Shown here: positions 23,542 through 34,619 of the stretch, in pieces
Layout: each line of letters starts with the position of its first letter
Position numbering within the stretch: position 1 is the stretch's first letter
Assembly: GCA_922989275.2 (NCBI GenBank)
Contig: OV277858.1
Coordinates: 4,340,001-4,404,000, forward strand
Reading direction: 5' to 3'
DNA from: Gari tellinella
Taxonomy: Eukaryota > Mollusca > Bivalvia > Cardiida > Psammobiidae
DNA: 64,000 bases
Notes under the pieces: generated by a model
Databases searched by the model: none
What the model saw: the letters and a program-made list of their open reading frames with translations, nothing else
Told to the model about the DNA's origin: nothing
Position numbers and translations under genes: made by a program

Positions 23542-25225
23542 TAATTGAGCAATCACACTCACAGAACTATTTAAGAAATCGTTAACAAAATATTGCTCAA
23601 CTGATAATTGCAGTTGCATATTATATACATGGAATATAAACCATATCTCTTGAAATGTTTTTATTTGTTTTATCCCCTGAAATACTCTTGAACTTGCTTA
23701 AAACACTGAGTAAGTGAATGCCACTCCTTTTTTGCAAGTACCAATAATGAGAATACATTGCGTCAAATTAAGGTATCTGCTTAAAGCAAGAAGAAACTCA
23801 AACAACAATTCCTCCCATTCAATATTTTTATCAACCTTGCCAGGAATGTTTTATTATCATTAATTAAATTATTCATGTACCTCTTGTTTAGTTTACTATT
23901 AAATTTCTGATGACCTTATGAAGCCCTAATTCTGCTAAACTGGGATATTTATATAGGACATGGTAATACATGCTGTGCTTTTTTCCTTTATTTGTGGATG
24001 GGTCCAGTACTCCTTAGATTGTAAAAGTTTGTGCTGTGTTTCTCAAAATTGTGAACAAAAGTAGCAGGCTTCTGCTGATGTTGTGAAAAGAAAAGGTGGA
24101 CAAACACATAAAATCTTTTGGAAAGGAACTGATATTTTTTAGGAGACAAAAATGTTTATATTAAACTTGAGCTGAGTATGGAGGGCTTCATGTCTTTATT
24201 AAAAATACATTTACAGTTACAGAGGGAAAACAATTATTGACATGTAGTTTGACTGCATAAAGTAACACCTCTCACAACTACCAAAAAGAAGGCTTATACC
24301 AAAAAGAAGACTGATTGATTGTGTAAAAGACCGGTGACTGCTTAAAGCAAGATGACAGTAACACAGAAAATTCCTAAAGGAGCTTTTGGTTTTAATCTCA
24401 ATTTGCTTTAAGCAATCACCTGTCTTAAAACATCTCCTGACGACCTTTCGGTAATAACATCTAACACGCTTTCAAAGCATGCTGCCATGTGCGAGTTTTG
24501 TCCTTACTCATATCTTGTCTAGGGAAAAACTCATCCAAGCGTCTCATGTGAAACCCGTACCTTAAAGTTTTAGTTTAGTTGACAAAACCCTTGAGTGTAA
24601 GTATGTGAGGGCCTCTCTAGACAACTTGAGATTAGTTACCTGTAATTTCACACCAACTGAGATTGGTATACCCGGTGAAAGCTTTTGACTCATGCTGTTT
24701 CTCGCCTATCGCGAAAAATGGGGAGTTAGTCCATCAATGGACTGAGGAAAATCCTTTAAACACATAATAGTTTACACAATTTAGTTGTCATAATAGAGAA
24801 GTTTTACTGTATTTAAATGGGTAAAATGCATTTGTATGCTCAAGTCGTCAAGATAAGGCACATATATATATATAACACATACCTTCTGGCTTCAAGTTTC
24901 AACAAGGCAGTCTGGTATGTGATCTATGGTGGTCAGGCATTTACTTCTGTTAATTTGATATAAGGATATCAATAATATCATACCTGGGTCAGGGTGATAT
25001 AGTCTTAGTTACTGTGGGTGGTATTTGAAACTGGATCTAGTTGGTCTGCTTTTCTAATACTGAAAAAAAGAAACGAAAAATTGAGTCTAAATAGTAAATA
25101 GTGATATACAATAGGAAAGTGCTTCATGACAAATTGACAATAATTCTGTTATGACTTAACTTACACAATGCATATATCTTTAGAGCATGTATCCCTTAAA
25201 GGCCTTTACCCCATAGCCTGTTTCT
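23542..25225. repeat. Non-coding with one family A hairpin (24325-24440)
   Basis: No gene. The hairpin reads GGTGACTGCTTAAAGCAAGA on the left and TTGCTTTAAGCAATCACCTG on the right, joined at TTCCTAAAGGAGC. The rest is ordinary AT-rich sequence. Confidence 0.6.
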
Positions 25226-25310
25226 AGTTTTGAACACCGGTGACCACTTAAAGTAGATGCATTCTTTACTTTCAATCTGCTTTAAATTACCATTTTCTAG
25301 GACATATAAC
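25200..25310. repeat. Family A, decayed copy with left terminus
   Basis: CCTTTACCCCATAGCCTGTTTCTAG precedes a worn stem (GTGACCACTTAAAGTAGATG and CAATCTGCTTTAAATTACCA). The central loop region is shortened. Confidence 0.55.
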
Positions 25311-27386
25311 ATATTTCTCAAGGAGCATTATCATGATTTTTGATGTGATTGATTGATTGATTGATTTTATTACACTTCTACACAGTACTAATTTTACAAT
25401 TCTGATGTTTACATACTGAAATGATGAGTTCCTTTTGGTAAAGTCTTTTATTAAAGTGGAGAAATAAATGAGATGTGTCCTTATAAAAATGTCATCCTGG
25501 CAGTTTCTATTGCGAAACTAGTCTTTATCATTTGATTTCCTTATCACGTTACTGTGTAAGCTTCTAGAAAGTAGAAACTGATACTGTAAAACATCACATA
25601 TAATGAAGGAAAATGTTGATAATAGCAAATGCAACAGCATTCGATAAAGGACTATTGAAAACTGTACATTCCTATATGTCACAGTGATTTTCCCCCTTAT
25701 ATAACTGGTACCCATAATAGGAGTCATTCCCAATTGCAAAAAACTGACCATTTTTCCCAATCTTTGGTAATAAAATTCATAATTCAAAGAGTTTAGATTA
25801 AGGAGAGTTTGTTTTATTGCAAATCCTGCTAATGCCATCTGAAGACCCATACCCTTACAGAGGGTACAATAGGACAATTAATTGCTAGCAGTCAAATTCA
25901 GTTTGAATAGTATATAGTTAACTGTTTGATATGGTCCATTGAAGATTCCCAATTGGACTAAAAACGACACACATTTTCCCAATTTGACTGCAAACAACGC
26001 AATATTTTCCCAATTAGCTCGGATCAGGTGTCATTCCCAATTGGCCTAAGAAAAACCCTGTGTCATCAGCAGCAACAGTGGATACACTGACATAGAAGGA
26101 CTTGGACTTCAAGTCCCAAGGATGGGAGATATTATGGTCAAAGGGTACTACATGTATAGCCAAAGTGTACCCTTGCATAAGTGTACCATTTTTGGTCGAA
26201 GCGTACCACATTATAGGATATATAGGGAAACATTCAATATAATAGTATGGTATTAGATGATTATTGGTGGTAATGGATTAAAATGTGTATTCTACAATAG
26301 TTTGAACCTGATCCACAAGGTTTCTCGGACTCAAAAACATTATTACATATATACTTTTTATCCCTTTTAAAACATTTTAAAATACACTTGAATATGTATA
26401 TTATTTATTCTAATCTACCATTGTGGTTATCAACAGTTTACTTATCTGAAACTGACATCTGATCTGGGTACGCTGTTTGTATAAGACATAATAAGGAGTA
26501 TACTTGTTGCTAGGCTAAAATATGTTAAATGTGACAATAAGATCTACATACACATGCCATAAGACATTTAAAGACGCGTTTAATTAAGTAGTACAATACT
26601 CAATAGTTTGGATCCTGATCAGAAGCTGTGTAAGGAAGCGTCTGATCAGAATCCACAATTTGTTTGACACTTTTTTTTATATTTCTTAACTTTGAGAACA
26701 GGCGACAATTTTTACGACATTGCCGCAATATAATAAAATTTGTTACAAACTTTGCCTATCATGTGCTATATAAGGTGATGTCTTGGAAAAACGTTCAATG
26801 CATATGTAAAACCTTAAAGCAAACTGTGATAAAATAACCATCAGGAACCATAACTACTTAATTCCCCATTCCAGGACCCAACATAGTCTAGTAGTTTAGG
26901 GTGAAAATCGTTACTTGGTTGATAAAAGCATGAAACTTTGTACACGGGTTGCATTTGCAGTATATAATCATAATAATTGGAGGTGCCCGACCTGGCTGCC
27001 CTATTTAAGCCGAAATTCAAAATGCCGTCCAAAATGGCCAACATAAAACAATAAGTTTTAAAAAACGCCTTTATTTGGTAAGTTTTCCAGATTACAAATG
27101 TCTACAAATATGTAAACTGGACAGAAAGGTTGCACTGTGATAATGTTGGACCCAATTATATCATTAAAATGTTTATTTTCTATAAAATAACATAACTTCT
27201 TTAAATCTGAATAAAACGGAAAGGAACATAACTCGTCTGAGGCATTGACTAACAGTTCACAAATGTATATTGTTATTATTAACCCGAATTAGGAGGTTCT
27301 GATTGTAAATTGAATACATAATCACAATCAATTCATTCAACGTTTTCAACACTATGGAAAATATCATTCCTTCTATCTGATTAGAA
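25311..27386. other. Non-coding; one family B hairpin at 26600-26672
   Basis: Family B stem: AGTTTGGATCCTGATCAGAA on the left and GCGTCTGATCAGAATCCACA on the right. A short GATT microsatellite lies near 25345. Nothing else recognised; the ORFs here look random. Confidence 0.55.
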
Positions 27387-27605
27387 TACAATCGAACCTC
27401 GATATCATGTGTATTTACTCCGTGCTAGAACTGATTTGAGCTGATTATTCTCGTATTTTCTTTTCAGTTGAAAATTGATAATTCAAGCATGCTGAAGTCG
27501 TACATGTCTGTGTTTAAAAGTATGAGCGTGACTAAGGTAAATTTTAACTTTGAAATATGGGTATGTCGAATAAAGCCAGTTTCGAGTTTTCAAGGTTCGA
27601 CTGTA
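27387..27605. repeat. Mariner-like MITE (family F), copy 1
   Basis: TA dinucleotides (27387-27388 and 27604-27605) flank inverted ends CAATCGAACCTCGATATC and AAGGTTCGACTG. A TA target duplication with CAGTCGAACCTCGATAT-type ends suggests a non-autonomous Tc1/mariner/pogo-type element. The second copy is at 42550-42743. Confidence 0.65.
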
Positions 27606-28124
27606 TAACAGTTGTACTAATATTTCAGTTTTGAAGTACAGAACCTAAATGCAATCGTGATCAGGTAAATTGATAGCTTCCTTTGCATACACATAAACAT
27701 CAATTGAGTATTTTAGCATATACACTGTCTAGAGAACAGAGACATTGCCTTACACTCCGTTGAGGTTCTCTGCAGCTTTCTACTATTTTTAGTGTTCTCC
27801 AGGGAAAGTGGTCAATTGTCATTTAAAAACGGGTCTTGAGACGGGATATTCTGATGTGACTATATACTTAAGAGCCATATAATGGTTCGGTAGAGGCTTC
27901 TGTTGGCATGTTGTTATAGAGATGGTAGGTCCTGCATAAGTTTAACATGTTAACCCTGAGGAAACAGATCCTGGCATAGCTCATTGGCTTTGTATAGTTG
28001 TAATGTATGATCATAAAGTGTTCAAGTGAATCTTTCAATGCACTTATAATATTCACTTAAAATGGTATAAACGGATTCTGCAAAGAAAAAAAAATAGTGC
28101 CAATACTTGAGAATATAATTTCAG

Positions 28125-28665
28125 TGTCTTCCACGATGTCTTTGACATGAAAACTTAGACCAACTGCTAAGTCTACTGTTTAAAACATGACAGTATAACT
28201 TATACATAGATGCGGCTAAGGATATACCCCCTGTAAGACAAAGGATCTCTTTTATCCAAATTTGAAGATTTTGGTATTAAGTTTATAATACATTTACCCC
28301 ATAATGTCGGTACAATACCTTATCAAAACATATATTGAATAAAACATGTAGAAAAGCAAGTGAAGACTCGTTATTTAAAACTTCAACTGGTATCTGATCA
28401 AACCCACATGCCTTACCCTTGTTAAGGCTTGACGTACTTCTAGTATAGAAATATGCTTATTAAAACTGGCTTCCGTATTTGAGTTAACTTCTATTACATC
28501 ATTATCCAATGATACCGAATTTGGCGTGATGAACAGAGAGCTAAAGTCTTTTCTCCATCTTGAAAGAACGGTGTCTATATCATGTGGTATAGACCCATCT
28601 GACATAACAACTTCCATAGGGATAGTATTACTCGAGGAACAATTTACAGGTATTCCGCAGTCCAT
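28125..28665 (-). pseudogene. LINE reverse transcriptase fragment
   Basis: The minus strand encodes the N-terminal RT region of an APE-type LINE. A linker VLSRWRKDFSSLF runs into EVRQAL. In a shifted frame KACGFDQIPVEVL, then GIVPTLWGKCIINLIPKSS and DPLSYRG follow; in a third frame ISLAASMYKLYCHVLNSRL. These are RT motifs 0 to 2. Catalytic motifs A and C are not present. At least two frameshifts separate the blocks. It resembles the RT of the LINEs at 13.4-16.6 kb and 34.6-37.6 kb. Confidence 0.8.
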
Positions 28666-28669
28666 CGCG

Positions 28670-29183
28670 GATAGTGATGGGTCCGTGATGGTGTCTCACC
28701 GGGGTTCTCGTCGCCGGGTGCGATCGTTATCACCGCGGATCGTGCAGATTGCGCTGGTCCTTACCTGGATTGATATTTTGTTTCCTTGGTTAATTTCCCC
28801 AACCTTTTTGCCCCTATATTGCGCATAATAAAATATATTCAATATATGAAATAAATCATTCGAAAAAAGTTTATTGTGGCTTATTTCCAACCGAAACCGT
28901 TCTGCATTCGACAAGATTCTATTTGTTTTGCGTGTTTGATTTATGTTTACAGAATCTGATTGTGAATTGTCTGGTTCTGTTCGGAAAAATACACGAGGTG
29001 CGATATTCGAGTCTATTTTCTATTTAAGTGTTGCCAAAATTTTATTTCTGATAAAGAAACACGGTACAACCGGTTATCCAACAGCAAAAACAGCCTTTAT
29101 GATGTTTCAACTTTGCATACGTGCGTATTCTTTGTTAGTGCATTCATGCCATTTTGGCTTTGTATATAGTCAAGTTCCACTTT
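28670..29183. other. Non-coding stretch
   Basis: A GC-richer segment at 28676-28750 is followed by AT-rich sequence. No supported gene. Confidence 0.45.
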
Positions 29184-29429
29184 TAACCCTTTCATGATCA
29201 AATTATTCGGGAGAATTTTACCCCTTCATCATTTTATTGTCGTCTGCTTCGATCTTTTTTTCTGCAATACACGTTTCAAAGATATATTTAATGTTGTATG
29301 ACTTAATAAATGTCGATACGACAGTCAAACTGTTTGGGACCTAATTAGAAGCCGCGTCGCGCGGCGACTGATCAGGATCCAAACTAGTTACAGACGCGCT
29401 GTAAAGCGTCATTGAGAGTGAAAGGGTTA
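29184..29429. repeat. Family B fold-back element with TIRs
   Basis: Perfect 11-bp inverted ends TAACCCTTTCA at 29184-29194 and 29419-29429. Inside, at 29324-29391, is the family B stem (CAAACTGTTTGGGACCTAAT and CTGATCAGGATCCAAACTAG) around GCCGCGTCGCGCGGCG. The length is 246 bp and there is no coding capacity. Confidence 0.75.
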
Positions 29430-29979
29430 CAAGTAAATCGATTTTACGGTTTCAATTTCACATCAGTCTAATTTTAGTATCATAAATCTCCTGAAAACTA
29501 TTCCCAAAATCTATGAGTCCGCATTAGTCTTCTATGATTCCTGTATAGATTTAGCCTACATAATTATCTGACTGACAGACGAAATAACTTTGTGTGTTTA
29601 TGTTTGAACTATTAAAACCCAATAAGTAACAATTTCCTGGAACTTTCAGCTAGGTGAGATATCGATATTCTTTGACAGTTTATTATGTCATAGTGGGAAT
29701 CATTTATAATGGAAGTGAAAGGATTAACAAATAATTATCATTTATTCTAAACACAAAATACGTCACTCTAACGCAAACATTCTTTCTTTTAAACGGATAT
29801 TTCTTAATTTAATGCCCACTAGACTTAAATACCAGACGCTTCAAATAAAAGTAATATAAATACAATACTGAATCTTAAAATGGCTTTTTCTAAACACTGC
29901 ATGTAATCGAATTATACTGTGGAGAAAATGTTATTATTTCCCAATGAATGCGTTTACGCTTAAACAAGTATTTCCATTG

Positions 29980-30046
29980 CAAACAAATTGGAGCCAGATT
30001 AGACGCCGAGTTTCCCGGCGTCTGATTAGGCTCTAAACTGTTTGTC
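29980..30046. repeat. Family B hairpin
   Basis: Stem AAACAAATTGGAGCCAGATT with AGACGCCGAG, opposite CGGCGTCTGATTAGGCTC and TAAACTGTTTG. The loop is only TTTCC. Confidence 0.75.
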
Positions 30047-30349
30047 ACTCAGATAGAAATATGTAGACATATTTATAACAAAGTTGTCATTACATGTATA
30101 TGCATTCAAGTGTTTTGCGTTCGCGTTTCGTTTGCGTTTAAACGGGAAAGTATAAACGTTTTTTCCATTGTAAATGTAACAGATTTTGGTCATTTACAAA
30201 CTTACTAAAAAGCTCGGAACATCGAATCCTGTTACCATACAAAAACCCGGACTAGAGAGATTCCTAAGCAGTTTATTGGTGGCGGGGTTTAAAACAACAT
30301 TTTAAACAGTTTTATTGAATGGCGTTTTAAAAATGTGGCAACTAAATGC

Positions 30350-32700
30350 AGGATAGCTTTAAGACAGGTAGCAGCTAATTGCAGAAAAGCAGTAATTTAG
30401 AAAGCTATGTTGTACTGTTGCGATCAACCACCTGCCTTAATGACTATTTAAGCCTGTTATTGTATCCTTTGTAAGCAAATAGAATAAATATATTTCGGAC
30501 GGAAATGTGTATAGATGTAGATTTAGACGGTTACACACATGGGACACTGAAGCTTCCTGCCTTACTTTCACCTTGCTGTAAGCTGTAACCTGTCCTTAAC
30601 ACCTAATAATTAACACAGCTTTAGTAGTCGTAATATAGAACTTTTACGTACATTGTACACGCACATGTATGATACAAGAACACGTGAAAATAGGGACGTG
30701 TACCTTTGAGATTTGCTGCAGTTTCAAAAAAAATAAATAAGAAGATCAACCCATTTCCCCCAAAAACACCTTTTAACGTCTTTGATTTATTTCTCTACCG
30801 AAACAATACTATTTCTTTAAACAGTCATGTTTATGTATCAAATAAATATTTATATATGAATACTGTAGCAGATATTGCTTAAAGCTAGGTGAAAGTAAAG
30901 TAGAGGGCGCCTTAAGGCGCTTTTTGCTTTATTTTCAACCTGTTTTAAGCCGTCACTTCTCTTCCAATTAGAAACAGGTCACGGGGTAAATTAATTGTTG
31001 GCTCATATATTTTAGCAATGATCGTTTTGCATGCTTTAAAATATCCGGAAACTTCCCTGCTGTTTGATCACAGGGGGTACGCTATCTTTCCCTTAGATCA
31101 GTGCCATACCGACAAGTTAAAATGAAAGTGTTATCTCGCATTTCCGCTCCCTTTTCCGATATCAAACTGTAATTGCGCATTGGCTCGTTGCTTTAAAGTC
31201 CAACCAAATTAAAGTCATAATCCAAATTTTAAGTATAGGTTAGTGTCTATTAGTCGATTTAAACAAAAATTAAAAGTCAAGCGAGGGGCACCCGAGCTAC
31301 TTTTAATCTTTTGTTTAAATAGACTAATAGACACTAACCATTATTTTTGGTACCGACAAAGAGCTATACCGTCAATTAGAAGTAACAACACGTTTGTTCT
31401 TCACGAAACACCCTTTTTAAATAGTACCGAAAAAGAGATGTCAAAAGAAATAGACATACCTTTAAATAGAAACAATAATCAGTTCATTCATATTCTTTCC
31501 AAATTAGAATGGTTTGCGCCGAAATGACAATCTACGTTTCATTTCTCAGCTGGACGGATAGGCTCCAGATGCAAGCATAATGTGTGAGGAAATAAATTTA
31601 CTTTTTTAAATACTTTTTTAAATACTTTTCTAATTTTAATTGCATAGTTCTTGCATTTGTATTAGTTAAAACGGCAAATCACCATTGATTATTGCTTAAC
31701 CCTTTACTCCATATCCTGTTTTCAGTATCGAAGACAGATGGTTGCTTGATTGACAGGCGCTAATCACAGGCTGCAGCAAATTGCAGATGTGCAGTAATTT
31801 AGAAAGCTCTACCGTACTGTAGTTATCAGCCATCTTCCTCAACGACGATGTATGCCTGTTTTTTAAGACTTAGTAATCAAATAGAATAAATATTTCGGAC
31901 GGCAAAATAAGTGTATCTTTCGTAACGAAGTACATAAAACATAGGAACCTATACAGGTTGTTGCTAAACAGAGCATTACAATTTTAGAAAGCATAACATG
32001 TAATAGAGATTCCGTTGACGAAGATACAAATAAAAACACCGATCTCAAACACCTAATTACTTGTACAATTTTAGTAGTCGTAGTAGAGAGTCTTTCCTCA
32101 ACTTTAATAATGACATATGATACAAATGTACATGAAAATAGAGATGTGGGTTTTGAAAAAAAAGCTATCCTGCATTAAGCAGTCACTTGCCATTAGTTAT
32201 AATACAAATATACTCATTTAATGTGAAGTCGCAGAAACAAAAGTTTCAGCCTATACTACATGTATCTAACAAACAAAGCATATATAAAGAGTCCTGAGAA
32301 GACAGTTAAAACCTGCTTAAAGCGGCTTGAAGGCGTATTCTGCATTACATTCAACCTGCTTCAAGCCGTCACTTGTCTTTTAATAAGAAACAGGCTATGG
32401 TGTAATGGGTTAATGTGTGCAAACAGTTTGGATCCGCATGACGACGAGTATCTCACAGTCTGATTAGGGACAAACCTGTATACCCTTCGGGGTACATGAA
32501 ACAAGAGACGTGATTTTTGAAAAAATATTGTTACCTTTCAAAAAGCAGTCGCAAACAAAAGTTTCAGCCTATATTAAGCAAAGAAGGGCAGATATACAGA
32601 CTCCTGAAAAGACAGCTAAATCTGCTAAGAGCGGCTTATTTAACCTATTACCCCATCACTGCCGCATTTTATTGCGCCGAATGAAACGTCGTGTAAGAAT
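30350..32700. repeat. Diverged segmental duplication, two and a half copies
   Basis: Blocks repeat in order about 1.4 kb apart: GCAGTAATTTAGAAAGCT (near 30387 and 31790), AAATAGAATAAATAT (near 30480 and 31875), TTTTAGTAGTCGTA-like (near 30620 and 32065), then a family A hairpin (30880-30972 and 32300-32390). A third partial copy at 32510-32660 repeats AAACAAAAGTTTCAGCCTAT seen at 32237. Open frames in it are not conserved between copies. Confidence 0.7.
31238..31339. repeat. Fold-back repeat (family C)
   Basis: A 102-bp inverted repeat: GGTTAGTGTCTATTAGTC at the left end and GACTAATAGACACTAACC at the right, with further pairing through TTTAAACAAAA and ATTAAAAGT. The centre is about 31280-31298. 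Confidence 0.8.
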
Positions 32701-32739
32701 ATGTAAACAGTAAAACCTCTCTATTACGACCACTAATTC

Positions 32740-33960
32740 ATGTTAATTATTATGTGTTTCAACAGGTGACTGCTAAAATCAAGGTGACAGTAAAACAGAA
32801 AGCTCCTACAAGAGTTGCTATAAGCTGTCACTTGTCTTTCATACAATCAATTAACCATCATTTTAGTGGTCGTAAGATAGGGGTTTTACTATATTATGTT
32901 TTGTTTGACGATATGTACTCATGTACAGGTCAGAAATAAAGTTGTTCCATTCTGTTCTGTAATATTTTGTATGCGTATTGGTTTTATTTTTAACCTGTCA
33001 AAATTTTAATATTCCTACGACACCGAATGTAATAGAAATAAAAACACCGCCAACACGAGATATAAGTTTAAAATTTCTCCTCCGACGTTTCTCCGTTAGG
33101 ATTTTGCAAGGAATTTATTTATTTTAATAACTAAATGACGTACCACTACACATTTTAATACTGTAGACGTTTTGGAGCGTTAACGTCAAAACGTCATATG
33201 CAGTGAAATCTCTCTACAACAGCCACCAAAATACATAACATATTTATGTCAAAAGCAGGTGACTGCTTAAAGCAATGTGAAAGTAAAACAGAAAGCCCTT
33301 TAACCTCGCTACAATCAGTCACCTGCCCAAAATATCGATTAATCAACACACTCTAATGGCTCTTATAGAGAGGATTTACTGTACATACATGTACCTAGTT
33401 AACGAGCAAACAGTGATAATATCATAAAGTTTGATAGAAAAAATATGCAACTAATAAACAATCCTTACATCCATGTCTCACTTATATACAGTAAAAACTC
33501 TACATTACCACCACCCAAACGAAATCTGATTCATAAACGGAACGACAGGCGGCAGCATGAAGCAAGGTGAAAGCAGAACGGAAAGCTCCTAAAGGAGCCT
33601 TCCGTTTTATTTTCTTCCCGCCACAAACAGCCACATACCCCAAACACCAAATAAATAAACTAATATTGTGGTAGTAATAGAAAGTTAATACTGTAAATGA
33701 AATTTCAAGTTGATGATAAAGACACTACTAGATCAATAAAGATACAAATTATTCCTATAAGTTATATATAAAAAAGAAGAAATAGGAACAAACATGTAGT
33801 AGTAACCTATCTACTTAACCCATTACCCCATTTCTAGTTTTGAAACAGGGGAGCACTTAAAGCAGGTTGAAAATAAAGTAAAATGTGCCTTAAGGAACAT
33901 TCTGCTTTACTTTCAGCCTGCTTAAAGCTACCACCTGCTATGAATGCATAAATTGGAACT
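32740..33960. repeat. Cluster of four family A hairpins
   Basis: Copies at about 32755-32850, 33250-33330, 33540-33645 and 33838-33945. Each has a GGTGA(C/A)NGCTTAAAGCA-like left arm, a GAAAGCTCCTAAAGGAGC- or GTGCCTTAAGGAACA-like centre and a TTTAAGC..CACCTG-like right arm. The sequence between them is AT-rich and non-coding. Confidence 0.75.
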
Positions 33961-33997
33961 ATTTTCTCAAAGGCAGGAATACACTTTTACATTTGTA

Positions 33998-34490
33998 AGT
34001 AAAGAAACCTAAAGACTCGCGTCAAATAGGCTGGATCCATATCAGACGCCGTGATCACAGTTATATGCAAAAAAACAACTCCAAAAAAACAGTGAAGTCG
34101 CGGTCAGCAGGCTAAGGGTTAGACACTCTTTAAAAAAAATCGCTTAAGACATTGACTGCCATAGAAAGGACATAAGTTAACTAAATCAGACAGAAACGTA
34201 GAATATACATGCTTCGAAATCGTCGTCTGCAAAATGTGTAAAATTTAGATTTGTACATTATGTAAGTAAAGAAACCTAAAGACGAGTGACAAACAGTCTA
34301 GATTCAGATCAGACGCTATGTTACGTAGCATCTGATCTAGATCCAAGTTGTTCCGTTAATTACAGTGATGTCGCCGAGAACAGTAGACAATCAATTAAGC
34401 CGTCACTAAAATAGATTGCTTTAAAGACATTGTCTGCTTTATAAAGGATATTTCAGTAAAGCAGAAAGAAAAGTAGAGTCTGCATGCAAT
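33998..34490. repeat. Diverged ~260-bp tandem duplication with family B stems
   Basis: GTAAGTAAAGAAACCTAAAG begins both units (about 33998 and 34262), followed by a family B stem: half only in the first (GATCCATATCAGACGCC) and complete in the second (34290-34352, centred on CGCTATGTTACGTAGC). Confidence 0.65.
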
Positions 34491-34619
34491 TTTGTTATTC
34501 CCTTTCTTTTAAACTTTATCACGTTCTTAGTCCCCTATGAAATACAACTGTATCTAAAAGTACTAGTACGTTTTAAAGATACAAAACATCGCATTGCGGT
34601 GTGAATTAATTCAGTATTT

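Noticed and set aside
31243..31527. 94-codon frame starting inside the family C hairpin
   Set aside because: The beginning is one arm of a palindrome and the rest has no recognisable content.
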